A stretch of DNA of 64,000 nt from CAWHQZ01 sp963831645 (GTDB lineage: Bacteria; Pseudomonadota; Alphaproteobacteria; Rhizobiales; Aestuariivirgaceae): contig CAWHQZ010000012.1 of assembly GCA_963831645.1 (NCBI GenBank), positions 121,231 through 185,230 of the forward strand. Direction: 5' to 3'. The translations under genes were made by a program, and so were the position numbers. Position 1 is the first letter of the stretch. Each line of letters begins with the position of its first letter. The notes beneath the pieces are model-generated. The model searched no databases, was not told the origin of the DNA, and was given only the letters and a program-made list of their open reading frames with translations. Positions 16,939 through 26,407 of the stretch are shown one piece after another.

Positions 16939-18237
16939 ATGGTGGCAAGTAGGAAGGCATTGCCGATCAAATCGGGTCTCGATCTCAAGGACCCGGATCT
17001 TCTATACGACCGATGACTACCATCGGGTTTTTGCGCACCTGCGCGCCGACGAGCCCGTCTACTGGAACCCGAAGTCCGATGCGCAGGGCTTTTGGGCCGT
17101 CACCCGATATGAGGACGTTGTCCGGGTGGTTCAGGAATCCCGAGACGTTCTCGGCAGCGATCGAGAACGGCGGGCATGCGGATCTTCAATAAGCACGAGG
17201 TGACCAGCAACCCTAAGCCGCACCTCCTGGCAATCGATCCTCCCCAACATACACAGTTGCGACGCGCTCTCCAGCCGCTGTTCGCGCCCCAGGCGGTCGC
17301 CGCGATGGAGGACCATGTCCGCGCTCGCATGACGCGGTTAGTTGACGCAATCGCCGAGGCCGGCTCGGCCGAATTCGTCTCCGCCATTGCCGCCCCGCTC
17401 ACTCTTGGGCTCCTTGCCGATCTTCTCGCGGTTCCGGAAAGCAATTCCACCAAGCTGTTGAAATGGTCGAACGCACTCATCGGCGACGACGACCCCGATT
17501 ACCAGCCGACCATCGAGGTTCGCCTGCAAAGCGTTGGCGAAATGGAAAACTACGCGGCTGGGCTGCTGGCCCAGCGCAGGAAGGCGCCCGGTAGGGACGT
17601 TGTCTCGCTGCTTGCCGCCGCCGAAATCGACGGGGAGCCGCTGGATTTCGCAACCTACTCGGAGAATTTTGCGGCATTCCTTGTCGCCGGCAACGAAACG
17701 ACCCGTCATTCCTTGTCGGCCGGCATACTGGCGCTTTCGCTCTTCCCGGACGAGAAGCAGAAGGTCATGGCCGATCGATCGCTGATCGTGAGCGCCGTCA
17801 AGGAGATCGTGCGCTGGGCGTCGCCGCTCATGCACGTCCGCCGGACTGCAACAAGGGACGTCGAGGTCGGGAAGCGCAAGATCAGGCGCGGCGACAAGGT
17901 CGTCGTCTGGTACAGCTCCGCCAATCGCGACGAGGACAAGTGGACAAACGCGATGGCGTTCGGGGTCGGCCGCTTTAGGGATAACGCGGCGACGCCGCAT
18001 CTCGCCTTCGGATCGGCGCCGCATCATTGCCTCGGCTGGCGCATGGCGGAGCTGCAACTCAAGGTGGCCATCGAGGAGCTGCTCGATCGGCTGCCGGACC
18101 TTCGGGTGATTGGCCCAATCCGCCGGCTGCGGTCGAATTTCATCGGTGGAATAAAGGAAATGCCTGTCGCCTTCACGCCGGAACGGCAGTCGCGGCGTCC
18201 GATCCGCGGCCAGAGATGCCAGGCCTGCAGCATCTGA
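16939..18237 (+). pseudogene. Cytochrome P450, frameshifted in the N-terminal third
   Basis: From ~17170 onward one frame reads MRIFNKHEVTSN and LLAIDPPQHTQLRRALQPLF, the I-helix LVAGNETTRHSLS, the ExxR helix VKEIVRWASPL, and the haem loop FGSAPHHCLGWRMAE near residue 360. The N-terminal part lies in other frames: MVASRKALPIKSGLDLKDPD from 16939, then YHRVFAHLRADEPVYW and FWAVTRYEDVVRVVQESRDV. Shifts fall near 17010, 17145 and 17172. Summed length is ~430 residues, a normal soluble bacterial class I P450. It is the only rightward gene in the cluster. It would need ferredoxin and ferredoxin reductase, not seen nearby. Confidence 0.8.
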
Positions 18238-18258
18238 GAGCAGCCTTGCGGGCCCGCC

Positions 18259-19473
18259 TCAAAGATGATCCGCCGCGGCAGCCATGAACGTCGGGAAGAA
18301 AGTCGCGATCCGTCCCGCCGCGTGATCCTCGGCAACGGCCGAATCTCGTGCCAGTGGTAAATGCGCTTCTGCAGCGGCGGCACCCATCGGTGCTTCGCGG
18401 CATATCGCACGGCGTCCGTCGCCTCGTTGAGCGGGCTCGCGTGGGTGTGAACAAGAAGTTGCCGGTTTTGGCACGCAATCGCCCGGTTGAATTCGACGTC
18501 GAGGCCACGCTTCCAGCCCGTTGTCGCAAGCACGCCCTGCCGCCCGAGAGCCCGCAGCGTCGGCCGGACGATCGGGCCGCCGATATTGTCGATAAAAATT
18601 GACACCCTAACTCCACTGGTCATCTCGTCAACAAGGTTCAAAAAGGCGCGCTCGACCTTGGTTCGCGCGACCAGCGTTTTGCGGTCGCCAGCCGGTACAG
18701 CGGCTGAGAGCAGCGCAAACGAGCTGCGGTCTACTGGCGTAATGCCGGCCTCTCTGATGCTCTGCCCGCGCTCGGCGCCGGTATGCAGCATGGCCGTCTG
18801 GCAGCCAATCGCCCGCGCCAGGAGAAGCTCCGCATATGCCACTCCTCCACCCCAGGCCCAAACGTGTATTTCTTCAAACGGCACGTCGGCCATCTGCAGC
18901 CGCCACGCACCGAGCGCCACACGCCAATTCGATCGGGCGGAGGCGTAGCGGACCAGGAAACTCGCCCATTGTGAAGGGGCGATGCCGGCGCCTTCGGGGA
19001 GCGGAATGAGCTGGGTCGGCTTGACAAGATCGTTCAGCGAGGCAGCCCATCGAGTTCGGCTCGTCATAAGCGCAGACGGTCTGGACGTAGCCATGAGCGT
19101 CCTGTTTTGCGACGGGGGCGAACATGCACAGCGTGCCCTCACGTATCGGTTGGACACTTCCGCCGGTAGCCAAAACCCGCACGACTGCACTGTTGCCGAG
19201 GACAATGAAGTCTTGGCCGAGGCGGCGGCAAACATCGATCGGATCGCGGTTGAGAGCGTGGGTCATGTTGCCTTCCCACGAACCATAGAGCGTCTCGACG
19301 AGCACCCGGTCGTCAGGGAGAGGCGGCAGGCTTATCTTGGTGAGTTCGAGTTGCCCCCGTTGTCTCGGGGCGTGATCCGCTCCTTTGCGCAGCACCCAGG
19401 CATTCGTGACCTCGCCCTGCCGTGCAGCGTTCGAAGTCTGAATTGCGATGTTCATCAGCGGCGGGCGGTTCAA
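18259..19473 (-). pseudogene. MDR-superfamily (zinc-type alcohol dehydrogenase-like) oxidoreductase, two frameshifts
   Basis: The N-terminal part from 19473 carries ISLPPLPDDRVLVETLYGSW, GNSAVVRVLATGGSVQPIRE and GTLCMFAPVAKQDAHGY. The frame shifts near 19040 and continues LPEGAGIAPSQWASFLVRYA, EIHVWAWGGGVAYAELLLAR (nucleotide-binding Gly-rich loop), IFIDNIGGPIVRPTLRALGR and VLATTGWKRGLDVEF. Near 18350 it shifts again to EDHAAGRIATFFPTFMAAAA and stops at 18259. Reconstructed this way it is ~400 residues and ends 22 bp from the convergent P450, with no overlap. This is the MDR fold of quinone/crotonyl-CoA-type reductases; the substrate is unknown. Confidence 0.7.
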
Positions 19474-19491
19474 TTCTGTGCCGCGACGCGG

Positions 19492-20283
19492 CTACGCAAT
19501 CGGATAAAAAAGAAACTCATGATTTCCCCTCTTACCCGGTGACGATCCTTCTGCAGCCCGGCGGTTGAACGCGCAGACAACCAGCCGCTCTCCAAAAAGA
19601 CGACGGTGGCGTTCCGTTTCACGCCAATCGGCCCTAACTGGCGGTACATCGTCGCGAACCTGCGAGCGCAGGCGGCCGCTGTAGACAACGAAATTCATGG
19701 CCGTTTCGTCGCGCCTGAACCCGACAAGAATCGCCCCCGACAGAAGAGCATTGCCGATCGACACGATATTGTCGATCGCAATAAGGGCGACAAAATGTTC
19801 GATCCGCCGTTCGGCCATCTGCTCCACCCTCAAGCGGAAAATCCGCTGGCTGATGTGACGGCCCTGATAGTCCGGGTGGACGACCGTGCCGTCGCCGTGA
19901 AATACCGTGCTCGTCGCCGGATCGATGGCCGCCAACACCGGATTGTCGCGATACGGGTTCGCCGTCAGGCGATGGCAGATTGAATGGGCTACCAACTGTC
20001 CGTTGTCCCTGATGCCGGTGCCGATAACATTGCCCGGCTCGCGGAACAGTTCGCGGTAGTCGTCTTTGGTTCGGACCGCCAAATGGCCATAGGGGCTGAT
20101 GGAGCGGCTGAGTTCGTAGAGACCATAGACGTCATCCACGTCGTCTGGCGACAGAAGCACAAGTTCAAGCTGTCCAGCCGCGCTATCGCTATTTGCCCTC
20201 ATGCCGGGCCCCGTCAGCCAATGAACACTGACCGCACCTTCAATCGAACCTCCACGCGAAACGATACTCACGAAGCCGATCAA
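19492..20283 (-). CDS. GNAT-family N-acetyltransferase (copy 2)
   Basis: Up to 263 residues if the TTG at 20283 (overlapping the upstream stop) is used; ATG at 20202 is an alternative start. The GNAT core is LELVLLSPDDVDDVYGLYEL, VIGTGIRDNGQLVAHSICHR, GDGTVVHPDYQGRHISQRIF (acetyl-CoA loop QGRHIS) and FVALIAIDNIVSIGNALLSG. It forms a tight pair with the PhyH gene immediately upstream, mirroring the pair at 11549-13000. The last ~60 residues are of uncertain frame. Confidence 0.75.
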   Translation of the reverse strand: MIGFVSIVSRGGSIEGAVSVHWLTGPGMRANSDSAAGQLELVLLSPDDVDDVYGLYELSRSISPYGHLAVRTKDDYRELFREPGNVIGTGIRDNGQLVAHSICHRLTANPYRDNPVLAAIDPATSTVFHGDGTVVHPDYQGRHISQRIFRLRVEQMAERRIEHFVALIAIDNIVSIGNALLSGAILVGFRRDETAMNFVVYSGRLRSQVRDDVPPVRADWRETERHRRLFGERLVVCAFNRRAAEGSSPGKRGNHEFLFYPIA

Positions 20284-21050
20284 TGATTGGCAGGTCGCGC
20301 TCGGGCCTGAGCTGCCGCGTACCGCGTCATGGTCGCGAACTCACCTCGATCCTCGGGGTCGATCACCGCCGCATAATCCTGGACCTGAACCATAAGGGTG
20401 AACTTCGTTCGGTCCGAGCGGTTTGGAACCGACGCGTGGAGACACAAAGGATTCAGCAGAACGCCGTCGCCTGCCGGCAAATCCACACTGATCGGCGCAA
20501 CGTCCGCATAGACCTGCGGATCGACCACCGGTTTCGATTTGTCCTCCACGTTGTGATCGACAACACCATGCTTGTGGGTTCCCGGGTAAATGATCATCGT
20601 CCCCAACTGCAGATTGGCAGCCCGCAGCGGGATCCAGAGCCGCCAGGCGCGTCGGCACTGCATTGATCCGACGTCCTGGTGTACAGGCAGAGATCGTGTG
20701 GTGTCGTTCGGGATGTCGGCCCGGATGTCAGGCCAGACGAGGGGAACGTCGATCTTCGCCCAGTGCAAGAATCCGCACGCTTCGAGCTCCTCGCCAATCC
20801 GCACCGACATGCGGTTGAGTACCGCCAGCCTCTCCAGCAGCTTGTAGATGCGCTCTGTGTAGGTGCCACCGCGTTCGAAGACATCAACGAACGGCTCCGC
20901 CGCGCGACGCGTCAGATCGAGCTCGCGTATCTGAGCCTGGCTGAAGCGCTCGATTTGGTCCTCGAACGCGGCAATGTGAGTGTCCGCTACGAGCCCTTTC
21001 ACCACAACGAAGCCATCGCGCTCAAGAGCTTCCGTGTCGATGGATGTCAC
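20280..21050 (-). CDS. PhyH-family 2-oxoglutarate dioxygenase (copy 2, intact)
   Basis: 256 residues from a GTG start at 21050. Pattern: ALERDGFVVVKGLVADTHIA, FVDVFERGGTYTERIYKLLE, DIRADIPNDTTRSLPVHQDV (HxD Fe ligands), MIIYPGTHKHGVVDHN, CLHASVPNRSDRTKFTLMVQ (distal His and 2-oxoglutarate Arg) and YAAVIDPED. It is closely related to copy 1 and overlaps the downstream GNAT start by 4 bases. Ectoine- and amino-acid-hydroxylating PhyH enzymes share this pattern, so it may hydroxylate an amino-acid-derived intermediate. It is the only intact member of the pair. Confidence 0.85.
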   Translation of the reverse strand: MTSIDTEALERDGFVVVKGLVADTHIAAFEDQIERFSQAQIRELDLTRRAAEPFVDVFERGGTYTERIYKLLERLAVLNRMSVRIGEELEACGFLHWAKIDVPLVWPDIRADIPNDTTRSLPVHQDVGSMQCRRAWRLWIPLRAANLQLGTMIIYPGTHKHGVVDHNVEDKSKPVVDPQVYADVAPISVDLPAGDGVLLNPLCLHASVPNRSDRTKFTLMVQVQDYAAVIDPEDRGEFATMTRYAAAQARARPANH

Positions 21051-21340
21051 TGCAGCTAACCCCCCCCGAGGCCGCCAGCCCTACCATACGAAGCACCGCC
21101 CAAGCAACGCACTTTGACGACCGCAACGGCGGTGTCCACAGGGGTTCACGTCATACTGACTTCGTTAGGAGCAAGAATTCTGCGGAACCTATGTAGTCGG
21201 CACGACCAATTCGATTTGCGACGCGATCTGCCGTCCAACGCCCTCATTGGAACGGTTGAACATGTGACAGTCTGGCGTACATGCGCATTCTGCTCGGGCT
21301 CGAAGAAGAATCGGAAGCAGCTCTCCGCACATTGCTGGCA
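21051..21340. other. Gap after the accessory cluster
   Basis: No supported gene. It begins with a run of eight C at 21059-21066, a candidate site for length variation or sequence error. It separates the oxygenase cluster from the thiamine-diphosphate enzyme. Confidence 0.4.
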
Positions 21341-22993
21341 TTATGGAGCGCTACAATTCGGCAGACTGGTGAACGCCGAAATCGCCTTTAGGCTCGCCTT
21401 GACGTGGATGACCGTCAGGCCGTCATGCGCCAGCGCCTCGCGCACTTTCGCGCTCACGTCGTCGCCGCGGGCGATCGTCACCACATGGGCACCGAAGGAC
21501 AATGCCCAGGCCGTGAAGTCAGGGTTCTTGAGATCCGTGCCCGACACGCGCTTGGGAAAATGCATCTCCTGATGGGCGCGAATCGTTCCGTAGCTGCCGT
21601 TGTCCGAAAGCACCACCTTGAACCTGGCGCCGTATTGCATGGCGGTGGCGATCTCCTGGCCGGTCATGAGGATGCCGCCGTCGCCCACGAAGACGATCGC
21701 CATACGCTGGGGCTCCACCAGGCCAGAGGCGACGCCGAACGGCACGCCCGGGCCCATGGCGCCGCCGATACAGCCGAGCAGGCGATTGTCCGGCCCCATG
21801 CGCCAGTGGCGGTGCACCCAGGTTGATATGTTGCCGGCATCGGTGATGATCACCGCATCCTTGGGCGCCTCTGCCGCGATCGCCGTCACTACCTCGCCGA
21901 AATCCACGCCGTCATCCGGCTCCGGCGACTTGAAAGTCATGAAGCCTTGCAGGAACGACGATATCTCCATCGGTCCAGGCTCGCCGGTCCATGGTGGTCT
22001 TGCGCGCCGCAAGGGCCTCGAGCAGCGCTGCGGGATCGGCAACGATGCCGAGGTCGGTGCGGAACACCGCTCCGATCGGCGCGCCGTCGGGATAGATGTG
22101 GATGAGCGGCTGCCGGGGCTCAGGTGCGCGAGGGCAGGCTGTAGTTCTGGCTCGCCACGTCGCCGAGCCGCGTGCCGGCGGCGATGATGAGATCGGCAGT
22201 CGCCAGCAGGTCGCGGTGCTTGGCGGAATTGCCGAAGCCGAGGTGTCCGGCATAGAGGGCCGAATGGTTGTCGAACACGTCCTGGTTTTTCCAGGTCGTG
22301 GCAACGGGGACCTGGTGCGCTTCGGCGAAGATCTTGAGGGTTTTGGCGCCGCGCTCCCCGCGCATGACACCGCCGGCGAAGACAAGCGGGCGCTGCGGCC
22401 TTGTTGAGCAACGCCGATACCGCCGCCACATCGCTTAAGGACAGCGAGGGCGTCGCCAGCGGGAAGGGATGGGGCAGGGCTCCCTCGACGGCATCGCTCA
22501 GCATGTCCTCGGGCAGCGCTACCACGACGGGGCCGGGCGTTCCCGAGGCCGCGGTATGAAACGCCCTCGCCATCACTTCGCCGATCCGTCCGGCCTCGTT
22601 GACCTCCCACACGGCCTTGGCGATGCGCCCGAAGAAGTGGCCGTAATCGATCTCCTGGAAGGCGCCGCGGCCGCGCTCATGGCGCGCCACCTGGCCGATG
22701 AGCACTACCACCGGCACAGCGTCCTGCTGTGCCACGTGCACGGCGATCGAGCCGTTGGTGGCCCCGGGGCCGCGACTCACCATGAAACACTGGGGTTTGC
22801 CGGTGATCTTGGCTTCGGCGACCGCCATGAATCCGGCGCCCGACTCGTGCCGGCAGACGATGGTCGTTATGCGGTTCGAATCATGCAGGGCGTCGAGCAG
22901 GGCGAGGTAGCTCTCGCCCGGCACGCAATAGACACGGGAAAGCCCATGGGCCTCGAGCGAACGCACGATGGCGTCGGCGGCGCGAATGGTCAT
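21341..22993 (-). pseudogene. Thiamine-diphosphate enzyme, acetolactate-synthase-like, three frameshifts
   Basis: The start MTIRAADAIVRSLEAHGLSR leads into the PYR domain with YCVPGESYLALLDAL, the catalytic Glu in CRHESGAGFMA, GPGATNGSIAVHVA and VVALPEDMLSD. The middle domain is displaced into other frames: PLVFAGGVMRGERGAKTLKI and DLLATADLIIAAGTRLGDVA between ~22400 and 22130, then PLIHIYPDGAPIGAVFRTDL to ~21975. The main frame resumes with the PP domain DAVIITDAGNISTWVHRHW and VFVGDGGILMTGQEIATAMQ, the TPP-Mg motif. Total ~550 residues. Family members include acetolactate synthase, oxalyl-CoA decarboxylase and related lyases; the substrate is not certain. Confidence 0.75.
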
Positions 22994-23001
22994 CCACCAC
23001 C

Positions 23002-23141
23002 GTCATCCCCGCGCCAAGCGGGGACCCAATGAAGCGGCGCAGCATCCTCTCGGGCTGACGGTCGCGCATAGGTCATTACATTCGGACTCACTATCTCGAT
23101 GAGAACTCACCATTGGATCCCCGCTTTGGCGCGAGGATGAC
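23002..23141. mobile_element. Inverted-palindrome unit E (140 bp, no gene)
   Basis: The left arm 23002-23030 begins GTCATCCCCGCG and ends GGGGACCCAAT; the right arm 23112-23141 begins ATTGGATCCCCGC and ends GAGGATGAC. Just inside the left arm it shares GCGGCGCAGCATCCTC with the GIY-YIG unit at 25943-26334. Inside the right arm it shares GGACTCACTAT with that unit. It looks like an internally deleted relative. Confidence 0.7.
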
Positions 23142-23353
23142 AGGTGGTCCTGTGTCGTGACCTATCCCATTGAACAGCCTCCGGCAATCGGACACCTTGC
23201 GGATAATGAATGTCCTCGAGGCTTCCGCTGACCGCCTGGCATCGCAGGACCTGGCCGTTCCATTCTGCTTGAGCCTCTCTATCGCGGCGGCGCCATGCTG
23301 GCGGCGGGCGATGATGGCCACTGCAACTCTCCTGCTGGCGATGTCCTGAGCGC

Positions 23354-24127
23354 TCACACCATCCTCCACAGCGCGCGCACGATGCCGATGCCGGCGATGG
23401 CGACGAGCAGCAGCAGCGTGGTGCGCCGAAAGCTCTCGGGCGTTGCTCCCACGAACTGCCGGCTTCCGAGCCATATCCCGATGGCCAATATCGGCAGCGA
23501 AAGGAGCGCGGCGGACACGGCTTGTCCGGTCACCACTCCCTCGCGGGCAAGGAAGAACAGCCCGGCGAGGTCGAGCAGGAAGAAATAGGCCACAACCGTT
23601 GCGCGGATGTGTGCCGGTTGGTCGCCGCTGGCGGTCAGCAGCAGCGCCACGGGCAAGCCGCCCATGGCCACCGATCCGTTGGCGACGCCGGAGGCCACGC
23701 CCACCGCCGCCGTGCCTGCCGAATTTGGGCGCACCCTGAGCCGCATGTCACCGATCAGCAGCGCTGCGGAGATCAGCACGAAGATCGCGATGCCCAGTTT
23801 GAGCGGCTCGCGCGGCGCATGGGCGAGCAGATGCGCGCCGACCGGCGTTCCGACCAGCGCGCCCGCCATCAGGAGGCCGACCCGCTTCCATGGCACGTCG
23901 CGCCAAACCGAGGCGGCCTGGAGGATGCTCGCCAGCACCTCGAGGATGAGGGCCACCACCACGGCGCGCGCCGGGTCGGTTACGAGGGCCCAGCTCGACA
24001 CGAGCAACGCCGAAAAACCAAACCCCGAATAGCCGCGCGCTACCGCGCCGACGAACAGGCCCGCCACCATGACTGCGATGGCGACACCTGTGAGGTCGTC
24101 CCACCCGGAGAGCAGCAGTTCTCTCAA
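23354..24127 (-). CDS. TauE/SafE-family membrane transporter (sulfite/organosulfonate exporter-like)
   Basis: 257 residues if initiated at TTG (24127), which overlaps the Xsc stop as TTGA and implies translational coupling. The longer upstream frame runs inside xsc and is spurious. About eight hydrophobic helices are visible. They include MVAGLFVGAVARGYSGFGFS, where the first TauE repeat motif appears as GYSGFGFSALLV, and GVASGVANGSVAMGGLPVAL, the second repeat, then GIWLGSRQFVG. TauE-type proteins export sulfite, sulfoacetate or related anions. Coupling to Xsc, which releases sulfite, fits sulfite export. Confidence 0.85.
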   Translation of the reverse strand: MRELLLSGWDDLTGVAIAVMVAGLFVGAVARGYSGFGFSALLVSSWALVTDPARAVVVALILEVLASILQAASVWRDVPWKRVGLLMAGALVGTPVGAHLLAHAPREPLKLGIAIFVLISAALLIGDMRLRVRPNSAGTAAVGVASGVANGSVAMGGLPVALLLTASGDQPAHIRATVVAYFFLLDLAGLFFLAREGVVTGQAVSAALLSLPILAIGIWLGSRQFVGATPESFRRTTLLLLVAIAGIGIVRALWRMV

Positions 24128-25890
24128 GCGGAAGCCGGCGCTTTTACGTTCGTATGCCGGTATTTCTCCAGTAGCCGGTGGGGGTATTTCAGGGCATCGC
24201 GGCGGAAGGGGTCCCCCAGCTCCATTGTGCACATGACCTCGATCACCGTGGTCTTTCCCTCGTTCTGGGCCCGGCACGCCTTCGTAAGTTCCGTTCCGAC
24301 GGCATCGAGCTCATGTACGGTGACCCCTTCTGCTCCCATCGCTCGGGCGACATCCGCGAAGCTCGGGTTCTCGAGGTTCACGCCCACGAAGCGGGTGTCG
24401 TAGAAATCGACCTGGTTCTTCTTCTCCGCCCCCCATTGCTTGTTGTGGAACACGACCGCGGTCACCGGAATGTTCTCGCGCACGCAGGTGAGGACCTCAT
24501 TCATGCTCATTCCCCAGGCGCCGTCGCCGACATAGGCGATCGCCGGCCGCTCCGGTGCCGCGACCTTGGCGCCGATGATCGCCGGCAATGCATAGCCGCA
24601 GTTGCCGAAGCTCATCGCCGCGAACATCGAGTTCGGCTGGTTGAACCTCAGGTACGAGTTCGCCACCGAACAGATATTGCCGATGTCGGTCGACACCATC
24701 GCGTGCTTGGGCAGCGCCTTCTCCAGCGCGCGCAGCATCTGGCGCGGGTGCATGTACCGGGAGCCCTTTGAAATCTGGATCGACCAGGCGTCCGTCTCCT
24801 GCGTCCATTGATCGAGCTCGGCCTCCCAGGCGTCTTTTTCGGCCCTGATTTTCTTGCCCCGGCTTTCGGCATTGGCGGCGCAGGCGAGCTTGCGGTTGGC
24901 GAGCTTGTACTGCAGTGCCTTGGCCGCCTCCCTGGCATCGCCGGCGATGCCGACCGAGATCTGCTTCACCAGGCCCAGCATGCGGTGATCGGTATCGACC
25001 TGGATGATCTTCGCGCGTTCGGGCCAATAGTTGAGGCCGTGCTGCGGCAGCGTGCCGAAGGGCCCGAGCCGCGTTCCGAGCGCCAGCACCACGTCGGCCT
25101 CCGCGATGAGCTTCATGGCGGCTTTCGAGCCCTGATAGCCGAGCGGACCGCACCACAGGGGATGGTCGGCCGGAAAGGAATCGTTGTGAAGATAGGAGTT
25201 GACGACCGGCGCCTGCAGCTGTTCCGCCAGCGCCACCGCTTCCTGGTAGCCGTCGGAAAACAGCACGCCGCCGCCCGCCACCATTACCGGGAAGGCGGCG
25301 TTGGCGAGCAGGTCAGCCGCCGCATTCAGGCTCTCCTCGCTGCCCGGTCCGCGGGTGATGCGCTTCGGGGGCGCGATCAGGTAGTCCGCCTCGCCGTAGA
25401 AGTTGTCGCGCGGAATGTTGAACTGGGTCGGTCCGCGTTCCGACATCGCCATATCGAAGCAGCGCGCCAGCAACTCCGCGAGGCGCGGATGCTTGGTGAC
25501 GTGCGCCTGATATTTGGTGATCTTGGAGAAGATCGGCAGCTGTTCGGTTTCCTGGAAGCCGCCGAGCCCGATGGTGTTGGAGCCGGTTTCGGGAGTCACC
25601 ACCACGACCGGCGAGTGAGCCCAGAATGCCGCGGCAGTGGAGGTGACGAAGTTGGTGATACCGGGCCCGTTCTGGGCGATGCAGACGCCATGGCGGCCCG
25701 AGGCGCGCGCGTAGCCGTCCGCCATGTGGCCGGCACCCTGTTCGTGGGCGGTGGGTATGAAGCGGATGCCGGCGGCGGGAAAGAGGTCGAGCGCATCCAT
25801 GTAGGCCGAGCCGACGATGCCGAACACGTCCTTCACGCCGAAGGCCGCCAGCGTTTCGACAAAGGCTTCGGATGCCGACATCCTGGTCAT
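24124..25890 (-). CDS. xsc: Sulfoacetaldehyde acetyltransferase
   Basis: 588 residues, full length for Xsc. This thiamine-diphosphate enzyme converts sulfoacetaldehyde and phosphate to acetyl phosphate and sulfite in taurine and isethionate breakdown. Visible features: MSASEAFVETLAAFGVKDVF, AHEQGAGHMADGYARASGRH with the catalytic Glu, NGPGITNFVTSTAAAFWAHS, FNIPRDNFYGE, MFAAMSFGNCGYALPAIIGA, YVGDGAWGMSMNEVLTCVRE near residue 450 (TPP/Mg site), and FHNKQWGAEKKNQVDFYDTR, which is characteristic of Xsc. A GGAGGA ribosome site precedes the ATG. The coupled exporter downstream and the sulfite dehydrogenase at 33.3 kb support the pathway. No Tpa or Pta is in the window. Confidence 0.93.
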   Translation of the reverse strand: MTRMSASEAFVETLAAFGVKDVFGIVGSAYMDALDLFPAAGIRFIPTAHEQGAGHMADGYARASGRHGVCIAQNGPGITNFVTSTAAAFWAHSPVVVVTPETGSNTIGLGGFQETEQLPIFSKITKYQAHVTKHPRLAELLARCFDMAMSERGPTQFNIPRDNFYGEADYLIAPPKRITRGPGSEESLNAAADLLANAAFPVMVAGGGVLFSDGYQEAVALAEQLQAPVVNSYLHNDSFPADHPLWCGPLGYQGSKAAMKLIAEADVVLALGTRLGPFGTLPQHGLNYWPERAKIIQVDTDHRMLGLVKQISVGIAGDAREAAKALQYKLANRKLACAANAESRGKKIRAEKDAWEAELDQWTQETDAWSIQISKGSRYMHPRQMLRALEKALPKHAMVSTDIGNICSVANSYLRFNQPNSMFAAMSFGNCGYALPAIIGAKVAAPERPAIAYVGDGAWGMSMNEVLTCVRENIPVTAVVFHNKQWGAEKKNQVDFYDTRFVGVNLENPSFADVARAMGAEGVTVHELDAVGTELTKACRAQNEGKTTVIEVMCTMELGDPFRRDALKYPHRLLEKYRHTNVKAPASA

Positions 25891-25942
25891 TGGCTCTTCC
25901 TCCTCACCGCTGTTCCGTCATTCCGCCACACGCCGCCAATCC

Positions 25943-26334
25943 GTCATCCCCTCGAAAGAGGGGATCCAATTAGGCGGCGCAGCATCCTCATCGATTGAGG
26001 TTCTCATAGAGGTCGCACCACGTGGGGTTCATTTTCTCGATGAGCTCGATCTTCCAACCGCGGTTCCACTTCTTGAGCTGCTTCTCGCGTACGATGGCAA
26101 ACTCCATTTCGTCATGCATCTCATACCAGACCAACTGCTTGAGACCGTAGCGCTTGGAAAAGCCTTCGAACTCGCCAGCTCGGTGTTGCCATAGGCGATG
26201 GCTGAGATGGGAGGTGACGCCGATGTAGAGAGTCCCGTGGCGCTGGTTGGTAATAATGTAGACGCAGGGTTGCATCGGCCGATCTCCGAGAGAGTTGGGA
26301 CTCACTATTGGATCCCCTCTTGCGAGGGGATGAC
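25943..26334. mobile_element. Inverted-palindrome unit B carrying a GIY-YIG gene
   Basis: Arms 25943-25970 and 26307-26334 are inverted repeats with 27 of 28 positions matching. Each is a palindrome (CCCCTC/GAGGGG) between GTCAT and ATCCAAT. The only gene inside is the GIY-YIG nuclease at 25988-26275. Structure and size parallel unit A at 2634-3003, and a lone related palindrome follows at 26365. Confidence 0.75.
25988..26275 (-). CDS. Small GIY-YIG nuclease-domain protein (second copy)
   Basis: 95 residues from the ATG at 26275, with GGAG 8 bases upstream. The core is YIITNQRHGTLYIGVTSHLS, with canonical spacing of the two Tyr/Gly strands, then HRLWQHRAGEFEGFSKRYGL, VWYEMHDEMEFAIVREKQLK and IEKMNPTWCDLYENLNR. 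It is clearly homologous to the protein at 2667-2954 and of equal length. Both are predicted nucleases enclosed by inverted palindromes. A role in moving or maintaining the repeats is inference. Confidence 0.85.
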   Translation of the reverse strand: MQPCVYIITNQRHGTLYIGVTSHLSHRLWQHRAGEFEGFSKRYGLKQLVWYEMHDEMEFAIVREKQLKKWNRGWKIELIEKMNPTWCDLYENLNR

Positions 26335-26364
26335 GACCTTGTTGCTCTCGGGCGCCACCAAGTC

Positions 26365-26392
26365 GTCATCCCCGCGCTTGCGCGAGGATGAC
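26365..26392. repeat. Single palindromic repeat of the GTCAT...ATGAC family
   Basis: A lone palindrome from GTCATCCCCGCG to GCGAGGATGAC, related to the arms of the adjacent GIY-YIG unit but without a partner. Confidence 0.7.
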
Positions 26393-26407
26393 GGATTGGA
26401 CGGAGGG

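Noticed and set aside
23091..23474. Minus-strand frame between the thiamine-diphosphate enzyme and TauE genes
   Set aside because: It runs through a palindromic repeat and into TauE in another frame; no similarity, so the gap is treated as non-coding.
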